From Hymenochaete sp. R1 (lineage: Eukaryota; Basidiomycota; Agaricomycetes; Hymenochaetales; Hymenochaetaceae): a stretch of DNA of 64,000 bases. The notes under the pieces were generated by a model. That model made no database searches. It was not told where the DNA came from and worked only from the letters and a program-made list of their open reading frames with translations. The translations under genes and the position numbers were made by a program. Shown here in pieces: positions 12,628-24,392 of the stretch. Within the stretch, counting starts at the first letter, position 1; each line of letters begins with the position of its first letter. The stretch covers positions 248,001 to 312,000 of the forward strand of contig JAFREE010000013.1 of NCBI GenBank assembly GCA_019400425.1, written 5' to 3'.

Positions 12628-13592
12628 ATGTTCTCATCCACATTCCTTACGGCTCCTCTGCTGCTTGCTGCCCTGTATGCTGTCGCTTCGCCTCAGGCCG
12701 CGAGTTCCTCTGGTGCTGCTACTGGCACCGGTACCGCAACAGGCGCAGGAGCCTCTTCCTCCGGCTCGTCTGACTCGGGCAGTGGAGAAACCATCTCAAA
12801 TGCAAGAGTCACATGGTACAATCCAGGACTGTGAGCTTTTCCATACGTCTTTTAGTGTCAACCGATTGACATATGTTTCTTCAGCGGCTCGTGTGGGGAA
12901 ACTCAAGGTGACAGCGACATGGTAACTAAACATCCGTGCTTTACATTGTTTCTTCTCCATTGACGTTAAATTTGTAAGGTAATCGCAATGAATTCAGAGG
13001 TGAGGATGATCTTTTCATCTGGGTTTCATGACATTTCTAATTTCATGACGAAGCAATTCAATAGCGGTGAAGCTTGCGGTAAACAAATCAAAGTTATGTA
13101 TGAAGGCAAATCCGCGACAGGGACCGTCGTGGACTTAGTGCGTTTTTTACCGTCTTAACCAATGAGGTCAAAGACTTACTCCACCTATAGTGTGGTGGAT
13201 GTCCTATGAATGGCCTGGACTTGTCTCCTTCTATGTTCATCGAGATTGTTCCTACGGAATCCGGTACCTTCACGGGTTCTTGGAACTATGAGGGCGGTCA
13301 GACTGCAACCTCTGCCGGCGGAGCGTCTGCGACGGGGGGCGCCAGCTCTGGTGCCGGCTCAACAACTTCCGCTGCTGCAGGCGCAGCCACTTCAAGCGCC
13401 GGAGGCTCTTCAGGAGGGTCTGCACCGGCCAATACGGGCTCTACGACCGCAGTTCCAGGTGCGGCATCTTCGCCAACTCTACCTGCTGGAGTTACAGGCT
13501 CCTTAACATCACCCTCTCTACCTGCAGGCGTCACGGCTACTGGGGAGAGCAGCGTACTTTCTTCGTCTACGGGTGAGAGCTGTCAATGCTAA
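12628..13592 (+). CDS. Secreted double-psi beta-barrel (DPBB, expansin/RlpA-like) protein B (248 aa)
   Basis: Five exons: 12628-12830, 12885-12921, 12979-12999, 13054-13137, 13191-13592 (747 nt), all GT-AG introns. The signal peptide (FLTAPLLLAALYAVASPQA) is followed by a Ser/Gly/Thr linker. The barrel reads ISNARVTWYNPGLGSCGETQ, VIAMNSE, QFNSGEACGKQIKV, TGTVVDLCGGCPMNGLDLSP, then a WNYEGG motif and a Ser/Ala/Pro-rich tail ending SCQC. Exons 2, 3 and 4 are 37, 21 and 84 nt, identical in length and phase to those of protein A, so the two are tandem duplicates. B lacks the intron that splits the Gly codon after CPGCPYG in A. Role as for A: secreted, probably acting on cell-wall polysaccharide. 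Confidence 0.9.
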
Positions 13593-13943
13593 AGTCTAGG
13601 GTACGAGGAGGTTGACTGACTCGATACACTTTAAACCCCACCATTCCCCTTCCTTCTCATTTTCTTTTACCGAAACCCAAAGCCACTGCATAGAATGTAC
13701 TTTTCTTCGGAAAGTGTGTCATAGATTATACCTCTAATGCAGGCCGTTAGAATATAGAATGTACCTATGATGAACGTACTGCCAACGCATGAAGTTGCAT
13801 CGAGAGATGGCTCGAATCGCTTCGCCCATTTGGCATTATGTAACCGCCGCTTGAATCTAGAGTCACGTGCTTTAAGAATATCTGCGTGCTTTGAATTCAT
13901 CGCCTTTCTTTAAACTCGTTCTCTTCCCCTCGACGGTCACATA
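13593..13943. other. Intergenic region
   Basis: 3' flank of the DPBB gene and presumed promoter of the histidine-phosphatase gene. Nothing else supported. Confidence 0.45.
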
Positions 13944-15214
13944 ATGATGAACTATCATGTTGGTGATTCTCTGGCATTGTTTTTATAGACGCCTTATTCT
14001 AGAACTATAATAGGCTGTGACTGGGTTTTTCGTGCAAGACACTGAACATAGCCAAAGCAGTGGCCTCCTGGTACTTCTTGTCTCCTCGACTGGTTAGGGA
14101 TCCTAGCCAATAGTCGGTTTTAATGTGCTCTAGCCCAGGTTTGGCCTCATAGATGAATCAAAAAGTCGTTGGCGCAACTTGCTTTCTCGATTGAAAGACT
14201 TGAATGAAAGCAGCGAGACGGTCAAATACAAGCTTATCATCGCTGGGAGGCATGGGCAAGGGTTCCGTAAGGTCCTCGACATTGTTGGAAGAGCCTCACT
14301 TACACCTCCATCATAGATAACCTCGCAGAAGATATATATAAGGAGGTATGAGTGCTTGTTCTCTTTGGCTTTGGCTCTGCCTTACTTTGTCCTTGAAAAT
14401 AGAGATGGGACAGGTAGGGTGTTTCCGCCGTCTCTGGACGCACAATAGTACCCACTGCATACAGAGAAATAGCCTTACTGGATGGACTTGACGGTATCGA
14501 GTGGGGTCGTGCGTTCGCGTCCGCTCTGATTCTACATGACGCGCCTAATTTACTACTGTGCAGCTGATGCGCGCCTGACTCGTGAAGGGGAGGGTCAAGC
14601 AAGGGACGCCAATGCCTTATGGGTTGAAGAGCGTCGCGTTGGAATTCCCCTGCCTGATGCTTACTATTGCTCACCTCTCTCTCGGGCACTCCTGACTTGC
14701 CGTATTACATTCAATGGTATTGATGAGCTCTCTCAAAAGAACACCCTCATACTAGAGGTGCAGTGCTTTCTATTCGATCAGTACGGGAGGGGGTCACTGA
14801 TGTCGAACTGCCATAGAACTGCCGCGAAGAATATGGGGTACACACGTGCGACAAACGTCGTAATCTTTCGGAGATTGTGGTTGATTTTCCGGAGTTCGGT
14901 GTAGAGGGCGGTTTCACGGAAGAAGATATCTTATATGACCAAGATATACGAGAAACGAAGGAACACGTTGCTGAGCGTGCGAAGAAAGTGCTCGATTTCA
15001 TCTTTTCGAAAGATGATGGACTGGGTACGAAGCTTGCGTCTCGTACCGATACACTTGACTTACAACGCGTGTAGTCATCTCTATAACGGCGCACAGCGGT
15101 TTCATCAACGGACTCATAGCGGCTACGCAGCACACTCCATGTTCGCTGAAAACGGGCGGTATCCTATCTATGGTAGTGAAAAGTTCACCGGCGGAAGAAA
15201 TGACGACTTCGTAG
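13944..15214 (+). CDS. Histidine phosphatase superfamily (phosphoglycerate mutase-like) protein (276 aa)
   Basis: Nine exons are needed: 13944-13958, 14014-14070, 14134-14266, 14317-14345, 14403-14413, 14465-14508, 14564-14757, 14817-15024, 15075-15214 (831 nt). The spliced protein shows the family landmarks in order: AVTGFFVQD, PRFGLIDES, the catalytic LIIAGRHGQGFHN (RHG at about 63-65), WGPDARLTREGEGQA, YYCSPLSRALLT, EEYGVHTCDKRRNLSE and the second histidine in SITAHSGFINGL. It resembles fungal PMU1-like phosphomutases rather than glycolytic enzymes. Its substrate is unknown. The 5' part is the weak point: the first two donors (GTTGGT, GTACTT) are poor, and one exon is only 11 nt (RWD). From 14134 on the model is well supported. 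The first 24 residues may be wrong or damaged. Confidence 0.72.
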
Positions 15215-16195
15215 AAGATGCATTAATATTGTAGAGACTTTAGTCGAAGGTTGGGCTAAATATATAGAACTTTGCACGTTCCATTCACGCCCTTCACGTT
15301 GTATCTGTTCAAAAAAAAGATGGCAGTGCCGTGACTCTCATGAGAGAACTTGACGCCGATCACGCGCAACAACAAGCGCTTCTAGAAGTTCTACCGCGCA
15401 GTAATGTCTGTGCTATTGGTTTAATACATAGCACGCAGCAGCACCAGTTCTCTGTCTTTATCCACCATCTTTTCCGGCCTTAAACGTTGCAAAGTCGTTT
15501 TCGGACAGCTTCTACTTCCTTCAAGATAAGAAATGTGATGCTGTGTTCATAGCGTCCATGTGTAAGTAGGTTTTCTTTTGTCCGAGCTTTTCGTCAGAAC
15601 TAAAGTTTCATTCAATGGGGTGCGTTATCGTCGTCCCGTCCAACTTTCGCTGTGCAACAAGCTCAGGAAGGGATGGACTCTTGTGGAAGGTTTCTAAGCA
15701 GGTCCCTGTGTTTTGGGAGCTTATCTTCCACTGCAGAGGCTCCGTTGGTTCTCTGAAGATGTTGCTTCAAGTTTCGGGTCTTGTGCCCGGGCCCTCCAGT
15801 GGCATTCTCACCTCTGATTCGTGTTCTGCATGATATTGGACGGTTCAATTCAGCTTTCTCAATACAGTGCCTATGTCTATCGGCGAGTACGGGTAAACAG
15901 AACTGTACCGCCCCCTTTCTAATACCGGCCCGGAATCAATACCCACTAGCGCCAGGACGGGCGTCTATCAGTGATCATCGCGACACAGCGAGCAAGTGGC
16001 ACCTAGTCCTCGAGGTTGCCGTCCGCAGACGGCTACAAGGGCTTCTTTCAATCCTCTCATCATGTCCACCGCCATTTGACCCTTTTGAACCGCTCACCTT
16101 TCATACAAATACTATCAGCAGCGTGTACCCTACAGGTTGCTCAACAGGCTCTCCACACCCCTTCTAAGCTTGATCGTCTATTCGATCCTCTGCAC
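15215..16195. other. Intergenic region with coding-like fragments
   Basis: No complete gene was assembled. Short stretches read like exons, for example TLMRELDADHAQQQALLEV (near 15340-15395), FSDSFYFLQDKKCDAVF (near 15500-15550) and LRWFSEDVASS (near 15746). They do not join into one frame. They may be remnants of an older gene, unrecognised exons, or chance. The last 100 bases precede the Dicer start. Confidence 0.35.
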
Positions 16196-19100
16196 ATGGA
16201 TTTGGGTCAGCCTTCCTCTCTTCCTCATGCTCGGCCATACCAAGAGGAGTTATTACTTGCGAGTCAAGAGCGTAACACCGTAATCGCTATGGATACAGGT
16301 TCTGGAAAAACCCTCATAGCCATTCTTCGCATAAAGACCCAAGTAGAACGCGAGCCAAACAAGGTATGTCTGCCGCAAAAAACATCTATTGCGTAGAACT
16401 CGAATTTAACTATTAAGCAGATTTCATGGTTCCTTGCACCGACTGTCGGTCTTTGTGAGCAACAACGTGATGTGATTAGTTCGTGCCTACCGGTTCCCGT
16501 TGGTCTCATATCTGGAGCCTTGGAGCCTGATCAATGGACCGATCCAAAGATATGGGAAAAGGCACTTAACTCTCATAAAGTGGTGGTGTCCACTCCTCAG
16601 GTTTTGCTGGATGCAATGCGCCATGGCTATGTCAACTTGGGTACTCACATCGGCCTCCTGGTCTTTGACGAGGCCCATCACGCCGCAGATAAGCATCCCT
16701 ACAACATGATCATGCGGGAATTCTTCGACAGCATTCCTCCGAATTCTCCGAGTGATGAGAAGATTCATTTCCGTCCAAGCATTTTGGGCCTCACTGCCAG
16801 CCCTGTGAGTATCCTCGCATTCGATTTATGGTTCTTAACTAAGCGCGAAAAAATCAGATGTTCGGTGGGAACGTCCAGAAGGCATTCGAGTGCGTTTATC
16901 CCTATAGTTACTTTCATCTCCCAATAAAATGTATGCTTTCAGGAAAATCGAGATCAATTTACACAGCGTCATCCTTACTCCTCAGGCCACTCGTGATATT
17001 TTGGAAAGTCATGTGCACCGACCTAACTTCTCATACATGAAATATCCCGAAACAGATCAATCGAAGTGGTCGCTATCCGGAAACACAGTCGCACTCAACA
17101 AAGTTTACAAATCTCTTGACATCGAAAACGACCCGTACGTGAAAATTCTCAAACACAAATTAACAAAGACTCTCGACGAGAAGACGCGAAAACGAACGGA
17201 TCAGCGCCTCTCGCAGGCCATCGACAAGAAGGACACGTTTGTTCATAAAGGAACGCGCGACTTTTTGCGTACAGCGAAAGAGCTAAGCATTGACATCGGG
17301 CCATGGGCTGCGGATTGGTACGTGTATAGCGTTGTGAAGAAAGCTCTCAATGGCGATGCAAAAGTTTTGCATGAATTTTTCAAAGAGCGGCACCAAACCG
17401 AGAAGGCATATTTAGTGGAGGTCTTGCGAAAGATCGAGCTAGAAGAACCCTCCTATGACCGCGACAGCATAAAAGAAGGTTGTTCGCCAAAAACAAATGC
17501 ATTCATTCACTGCCTCCTTCAGGAGAAAAGCGATTGGGAGTCGCGCGGGGAAGAATTCTGTGGGCTGGCCTTTATCACTAGGAGAGATGGGGCGCTTGCA
17601 TTGTCCAAGCTCCTTAGTCTTCACGAGGAAACAGCTGCACTATTCTCAATTGGCACCCTTCTCGGCGGATCCGAAAGTAGCAAACGCAATGCTTTTCTCG
17701 ATCTTACTCGAGAATTACACAAAGACAACCAGAGCGATGTTCTAAACGCATTTCGCGTCGGCCATAGCAATCTTGTAGTAAGCACAGCTGTTGCAGAGGA
17801 GGGCATCGATATCCAGGCTTGCTGTACCGTTGTTCGGTGGGATCCGCCTCAAAATATGGTTAGCTGGGCGCAGAGTCGTGGCCGGGCACGCAAAAAGTCA
17901 AGCAGTTTCGTACTGATGTTTGAGGAGAACGGTTGTCATATGGAAATGGTCCGCAGATGGGAATCTCTCGAACAGCAAATGAAGGAACTTTATAATAACG
18001 AGGAACGACGCAGGAAAGCGATTTTAAGGAAAATGGAGGAAGACGAGGCAGAGGATCCGGAGGGAGAGATGCTTGAATTTGTTCATCCATCAACAAAGTG
18101 CGTCAACTCATTTTCCTCAAACAGTTTTGAGAATTTAACCTCCACATTTTAGTGCGAAGGTCACGACCCACGCAGCAGTATCACACATCGCTCATTTGTG
18201 TAATAAGTGCGATTATTCCTTTACCTGACATCTTATGTTGCCCTCATTTCAACCAATTCAGGCTTCTTGGAACCAATAGAGAGGATGTTATGCCCATTTA
18301 CGATTTCTCACCTCCTGATTATCCTGAGGATTTTCATTCCATGCCTGCGGATAGAAGAATCCGCCGAGTGAATGAAGGCCCTTTCGGAGCTTCACTCACT
18401 CTTCCTAGACTACTTCCACCTCAACTTCGATTTTTCAAGACCGAAGAGATATATGCTTCAAAAAAAGCTGCACAACGACGAGCTGCCTTTGACGCATACA
18501 AGGCTATATACGAGGCCGGTCTACTCAATGAACACCTGTTACCTCTAGTATCCACTGCAGATGTACTCCTAGATAGCGAAGTGCAAATTCTACTCCAGGA
18601 CGTCGCCAGCCGCGATGGTCTAGCCGACGTTTCGCACGAGCTCGACCCATGGTTAGTCCCGGAGGACGGGAATGGCGCAGTCAATACCAATGCCTCCTGG
18701 TACGGGAACTTGATAGACGTGGAAGGGATTGGAAAAATACGGATGCTCACTCGCAAGAAAATTCCGCAGCTGGACTTCTCTTCAGATACGTTGCATGATC
18801 CGAAGTTCGGACCTCGCCATTTTTCTGTAACTCCTGGGGCACTTATGGAAATGACTGATGAAGAAATAATGGCCTCGAAACGCTTCACACGTAGGCTTTT
18901 TTCCCTTCTTCATGGAGGCAGGATGGATGGACAGTCTCTGGAATTTGCCTATCTTTTCCTTCCAGAAGAAGCAAACAATTCAGACCAAAAGCTTTGGGAA
19001 GAACGAAGGATTTGGGCAGAGTCTCAGTTCCAGGGAGAGACAGATGTACATCAAACCGATTTGCAGGCAAACGCCAAGGATTTTGGTGAACAATACGACT

Positions 19101-21043
19101 ACCCGTCGGACGTCCGGGCGGTCTCCTCGGGTGGTTTATACTCGTTCAAAGAATGGAAGTTCGAGAGGCTGAGTGCTAACGAGGAAGAAATTGTTCGTAG
19201 GAGGTATACACGATATCCGGATCTGAAGATAAGTTATCCCACAATCGTTGCGGAACGTTTTGCAAGCCGCATGAACTTCCTCATTCCGACAACAACAGAG
19301 CCACGCGAACAAATGCCCGTTATATTACTGCCGCAATTCTCTCGCATCATCCTTGAAAGTGAACAGAATCTGGCCTTTGGCCTGTTTCTACCATCAATTC
19401 TCCGTGCAATGTTCGTGAAGCTCATATCCCAAGCTTTCAAGGACACAGTTTTGAATCGGGTGCTATCGCTGCGGCGTATACCTCTTGATCTTATACAAAA
19501 CGCCCTCGTCGCACCCGCGGCCAATTCTCACTTCAACTACGAACGCTTGGAATCACTTGGGGACGCTGTCCTGAAGTTCGTGACAAGCGTCCATCTCCTT
19601 GCAGCACATCCAACGTGGCCTGAAGGATACTTGACACGAAGGAAAGATCATTCGGTCGCGAATAGTTACCTCGCTAAGGCAGCGATTGAGAAACATTTAT
19701 TCAGATGGATCGTGCGTCGAGGCTTTGCTCCGAAGAAATGGTCTCCGGATTATTCGTCGACTACAGGTATTGGTTCAACAGATTCGGACGTTTCGCAACA
19801 AAACAGCACTTCCGGGGTTCGTCATACTGAACACAATCCAGTCCGGCTGGAAGGCTCGACTACCGTTTACGACGATGAAGAAAATGAAATTATCTCGGAT
19901 GACAACATTTCCCAATTGTCTACGAAGACCCTCGCCGATGTTGTGGAAGCGCTCACGGGCGCTGCGTACTTGACCGGAAAGTTTGACTGCAGTATCGAGT
20001 ACTTGGATGTTTTCGGCATCGAGATAGGCACGCCCTGGACTTGCCTCTCGGACTGCATTTCGTCTATCTTATCAGCGGTCGACCCTACCGACGAGCAGCT
20101 GCCCACTGCCGAACGAGCTCAGCAAATCATTGGCTATAATTTTCAACGCAAAATGCTCGCTATCGAAGCGCTTATGCACTCGAGTTCAATCAGCTCGGTA
20201 CAGAGCTTGTCATACGAGCGTATGGAGTTTCTTGGTGACGCACTGCTCGACGTCATTGTGATAGACACGCTGTATAGCTCTGAAACCGAGGGGAAGTTAT
20301 TTGCTCCTAAGGACATTCACCTTCGGAAATCTGCGGTGGTGAACACACATCTCTTAGGATTCCTTTGTCTCCGAAATGAGATGACAGAAATATCGGAGCT
20401 TCCGAACTGGGACTTCGCGTCTAAACAGGCTGTCTTTACGAAGAAGGAGCACCAAATTCATTTGTCGAAGTGCCTAATTCATTCGAATACCCAAATGTTG
20501 GATGATGAACGTATGTAAACTCTCGTTTCTGATCCCGTGTACAGGACTTATCCTGCCTCTATAGGCAATGCAAGAATCAGATTCGAAAGTGTCAGATCTG
20601 ATATTGAAGCCGCCCTTGAATCTGGAAAAATATTTCCATGGGCCGCTCTCGCACGCATACAGGCTCCGAAATTCCTCAGCGACATGATAGAAAGCTTGGT
20701 CGGTGCTGTGTTTCTCGATAGCAAAGGCGACATCGAAGCTGTGACTACTGTATTAGAGCACCTCGGATTCATGAAGGTGTTGAAGCGTGTTATCACTGAT
20801 GACATCGAACTGATGCACCCAGTATCGCGACTACATGAATGGGCGTCGAAGCATCACATGTCGGACGATCTTTTCCTCGACGTTCAAAAGGACAGGAATC
20901 GCATCACTTGCACGCTCAAATTGAATGATGAGGTGATCTTTTCGGAGAGTAAAGGATTCTTGGGGAAGGCGAGCGAGGAGGACGTGAGATTCCAAGTTGC
21001 TGAGAAAGGCGTCGCCCTCCTGAAGGAGAAATACGGGAAGTAG
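16196..21043 (+). CDS. Dicer-like ribonuclease III (1506 aa)
   Basis: Seven exons: 16196-16363, 16421-16804, 16858-16889, 16943-18097, 18153-18206, 18262-20510, 20565-21043 (4521 nt). It processes double-stranded RNA into small RNAs for silencing. Domain order: DExD helicase with AMDTGSGKT (Walker motif at 35-39), DEAH at 139-142 and LGLTASP; helicase C with VVSTAVAEEGIDIQ and QSRGRAR (about 505-511); Dicer dimerisation domain at about 580-690 (SKKAAQRRAAFDAYKAIYEA); RNase IIIa (YERLESLGDAVLKF, LADVVEALTGAAY, about 1000-1180); RNase IIIb (YERMEFLGDALLDV, SDMIESLVGAVFLD, about 1235-1410); and a C-terminal double-stranded RNA-binding-like segment. Both RNase III centres keep their acidic residues, so the enzyme looks active. 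No clear PAZ domain is visible between about 690 and 1000. The start at 16196 sits just before the helicase, and an upstream start in the same frame is possible. Confidence 0.95.
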
Positions 21044-22485
21044 TTTGTTGTCAGATCGTACTTGGATCCTTTTCTCCTGCAAGACCAATGAACTTTTTCA
21101 GTAGCTAATGTTTTGTGTATGCTATGTCCTTAATTGCTTTTGAGTCATTTGTGAGGATGCGGAACTCCTGCCCCTGTACGAAGCGGAATAGAGGCGTTCC
21201 AGACCGGCTTTGGACTTGACCAGGTCCATATCATGCGTATCCTTCTCAACATCTTTCTACTTCATGATTTTTTATTCACCAAGACAGTGGATTGCGGTGT
21301 GCCTAGCGATTGGGATAGCTCAAAAATGCGACTGCAAGACGCCGAATCAGTGACGTTAGTGGTATCGACCTTTTAAGCTTCGGATTGAGGCCATGATCGT
21401 ACCATGTCCTCTGAGAAATTGTCTCGATATCTGTGACCAGTGCCTATTTCTGCACCCGTCTCTCGGCGTACTCTAATGCCCGGCTGCTCTCTTCTTTGAG
21501 TCCAAGATAGTCAAGGATATAGCGAGTGAACAGAGTCATTTTGTTAAGATTCGGATAAGTAGTCTTACATACATTTCAGTCGCTTCGTTCCATCATTGCC
21601 AGTGTACCGGTATACATATTTTTCCATAGTTCGCTCTTGTGAGCTACGAGGATCAATCGTAAGAGTGTTTGGGTTCTGCAGACACTTGTGATAGTGACTG
21701 TAAGAAACTGAAACACACGAAACTCCCGTCCATAACAAGTGGCGATCAATCCAGAAATGGCAAGTCGGCTTGATCCTCTTCTTCAACTTCCGAGCAAGCT
21801 CAAGTCTTGAGACAGACCTCGATCTGAATCGAAACATCATCCTTGATATTCACCTTACACAGTCCTTACACTTAATATTGGCTCTCGGACATACATGTAT
21901 ATCGAGAGCGTACCCGTGGTGTCATAGTTCCTGACCGGAATCTCCGAATAAGCTCCGTTTTTTGCAGCATGAACTCGGGCGTTCGGCTCAAGTATTTGAC
22001 TCCAGCGCAGCTGTTCGTCGTGATACCATCCCTTCATAATGCACTATTTACAAACTCGCGAATGCGTTTAATAGATGATTACAGGTAGAGAGACGACGGT
22101 GCGTCCGACTCTGTGGTGCGCTCAGGGTTGGATTTTCGAACTTGCTTTCGGTCATTCGGACCAATGTCCCGGAACGAACGCAAACTTTCTTCTGACCAGA
22201 AAAGGATCAATATGGCCCAGAGTCATAGACTTGGGTCGATTCGCTCGCCCTAGGCCGTGTCTACCCTGCTTATTCTGTGCTCGCATCAGCCCAGGTTTAA
22301 GCTTGGTTTCTTTGGACTTGACCATCATCACCTTTCAGGCCCGTATATATCGTGGCTAAAGCTTAACGCTTCGATCTCTGACCCGGAGACCGCAAGACCT
22401 TACGATCTCATATTTCTTTCTATGTGTCTTTGAAGGGCCCTCGGTTTCCGTTTACGACTTGAACGTTTACGACGGCGAAGAAAAA
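21044..22485. other. Intergenic region
   Basis: 1.4 kb after Dicer. The only coding-like content is a short minus-strand stretch at 21800-22037, listed separately. A TATATAT near 22343 could serve the gene at 22486. Confidence 0.45.
21800..22037 (-). pseudogene. Possible small gene or gene remnant
   Basis: The minus strand opens with ATG at 22037: MKGWYHDEQLRWSQIL, then AYSEIPVRNYDTT. With a poor donor (GTCCGA) it can splice to VNIKDDVSIQIEVCLKT followed by TGA at 21800-21802. Beyond that TGA the same frame continues as ACSEVEEEDQADLPFLD to another stop. This looks either like a small protein ending at the first TGA or a decayed gene with an in-frame stop. No family is recognised. Confidence is low. 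Confidence 0.25.
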
Positions 22486-24126
22486 ATGTCTAGTGATCAG
22501 ACGAGCTCAAGCGCTTTACTTGCTGATGCCATTCAAGGTATCAGTATCAGGGACGCGAACGCGACCAGATATATCAGCGGTATGTCTCATTCGAAGCTAC
22601 TTTGCCTGCCTGTATGCTTATCGTCGTAATATCTATAGCGGTCGGGCTCGTGGCTCTTCTTTATGAGCTAGTGCTCACGTTCCCGGATGAAGTGCAGCTC
22701 GTTTGGATGCAGAGGTCTTCGCTGGCGAAAAAGCTTTTCCTTCTGAACCGGTACCTGGTACCAACATGCCACATAATTATAGCATATTGTGCGTCTCCAC
22801 CACCTCTTTTCACTGTCGGATCCTGACATATACCTTGATGTAGTTATGAATCACTTTACTGGGAGCGCTTATACCAACCTTGTGCGTCGAACTCATTGAT
22901 TATCACATTGCCCCCCTCCCATTCATACACATAACAGAGTTGCCAAATTGTCATCACGTTGGCGTTCGTAATTGGTGTCTTGTCTATCACGATTGGAAAT
23001 ATTCTCGTTATTCTGAGGGTTGTTGCTCTTTGGGATCGCGATGTAGTATGTTTCATTCAGCTATTCGCCTATGAATGCATACTGACTAAACGCGCTAGAC
23101 TGTAGCCAGATTCTTAGGCGTTGTTTTCGTCTGTTCGTTCTCTTCCACTGTGGCCTTTATGATCGTGATTCTTGTGGACTCATTTCGTAAGGTTCTTTGG
23201 ATTCTTCACATACCATCCATTCCGCTCACCTTTTCTTCTCAAAAGCCCATTTCCAGTACTCAGCGTTGGCTCATACATGCTATAGCGCACATAAATCCCC
23301 AGTCCTGCCGGGTGTATGGGCGTCGATCGTAAGGCTTCTCTGCCAATTGTTTGATGCAATGAGCTTACTGTCATTTAATAGATGCTTTTCGAAGTCACTG
23401 TCCTGATAGCTGTCCTTTGGAATGCAATCAGTAAGCCCCGAAATATGGACACTCCTCTTCGGCGGGTATTGCATTATGACGGAGTGATTTTCTTTGGAGT
23501 AAGCGGAGTCTGTACTTCAGGTAGTTCCAAGCTGACTTAATGTCTTATTTTCACTCCGGCAGGCTGTAACATGTAGCTATTCTTTTGTGTATATTGAATA
23601 CGAGCGTGTACTGACGTCGAGCAGGCCTTCGGACGGCAAATCTGGTGCTTTCAATTGGGGCAAGAGTGAGTAATAATGTTCGTCTTGCTCTCTCTTTTCA
23701 AAGCTAAGTCATCGTCAACTATCCAGAGCACACTCACGATGACTCCAGTCTTGTAAGTTGCGGTTTATCCTCTACATTCATGCTAGTATTAACGTATTAT
23801 GTTATAGTTTCGTCTGGGCAATGACCACCATCTTTCTCAACCGCTCCCTCCTCCGCATTCTCCGAGCTTCTTCCCCTCGGCCCGGCTTCACCCACTCCCG
23901 CTCCTCCACAGTCATCGGTACCGAATGGGAATGGGATGAACATCCACTGAGCTACGTGACGAGCAAAGTATCACACCAAGGGACGCTCTCATCGGTGAAT
24001 GCGCTGGGGTATGTTAATCCTGCTCTGTCTGGACGGCCTGGGAGTAGGGGTGATGTTCAGAAAAGGGAGTATGGGATGTCGTTCTTTGATGATGACTTGT
24101 TTGTGCAGCCGACTCGGAGGGGGTAA
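22486..24126 (+). CDS. DUF6533 multi-pass membrane protein (356 aa)
   Basis: Eleven exons: 22486-22579, 22639-22788, 22844-22881, 22938-23042, 23099-23186, 23246-23328, 23382-23498, 23563-23572, 23625-23665, 23727-23752, 23808-24126 (1071 nt). The N-terminal block LYELVLTFPDEVQLVW...LAKKLFLLNRYLVP is the DUF6533 signature of a large basidiomycete family. About seven hydrophobic segments follow, including CQIVITLAFVIGVLSITIG, VVFVCSFSSTVAFMIVILV, MLFEVTVLIAVLWNAI and FFVWAMTTIFLNRSLL. A cytosolic Ser/Thr-rich tail of about 95 residues ends it. The family is usually drawn as seven-helix and receptor-like, but its function is not established. One exon is 10 nt (23563-23572), needed to keep the frame at FFG-AVTC-LRTANLVLS. 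The gene stands alone on this strand. Confidence 0.85.
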
Positions 24127-24392
24127 GGCATGTGTCGAGACTATTATGTATTTGAATTCCGAACTTATGTTGCATGTTTTGGTCGCAGAGAGAGCGTATT
24201 TTGTGTGCTGTAATGTGGTAGACTTTGGATGTTACGATATGAATAATTTTTCCCGCTGCTAATCCCACGCCTCAGAGCTGCATGTGTAGATAAAATAGGT
24301 TCGGGATCAATTAGTACGAGTTCGACTTGTATTTTGAAAGTCATTTGTGCTTTTTACGAACAGAGCTGGGCAGGGATACTGTCTATGCCGAT

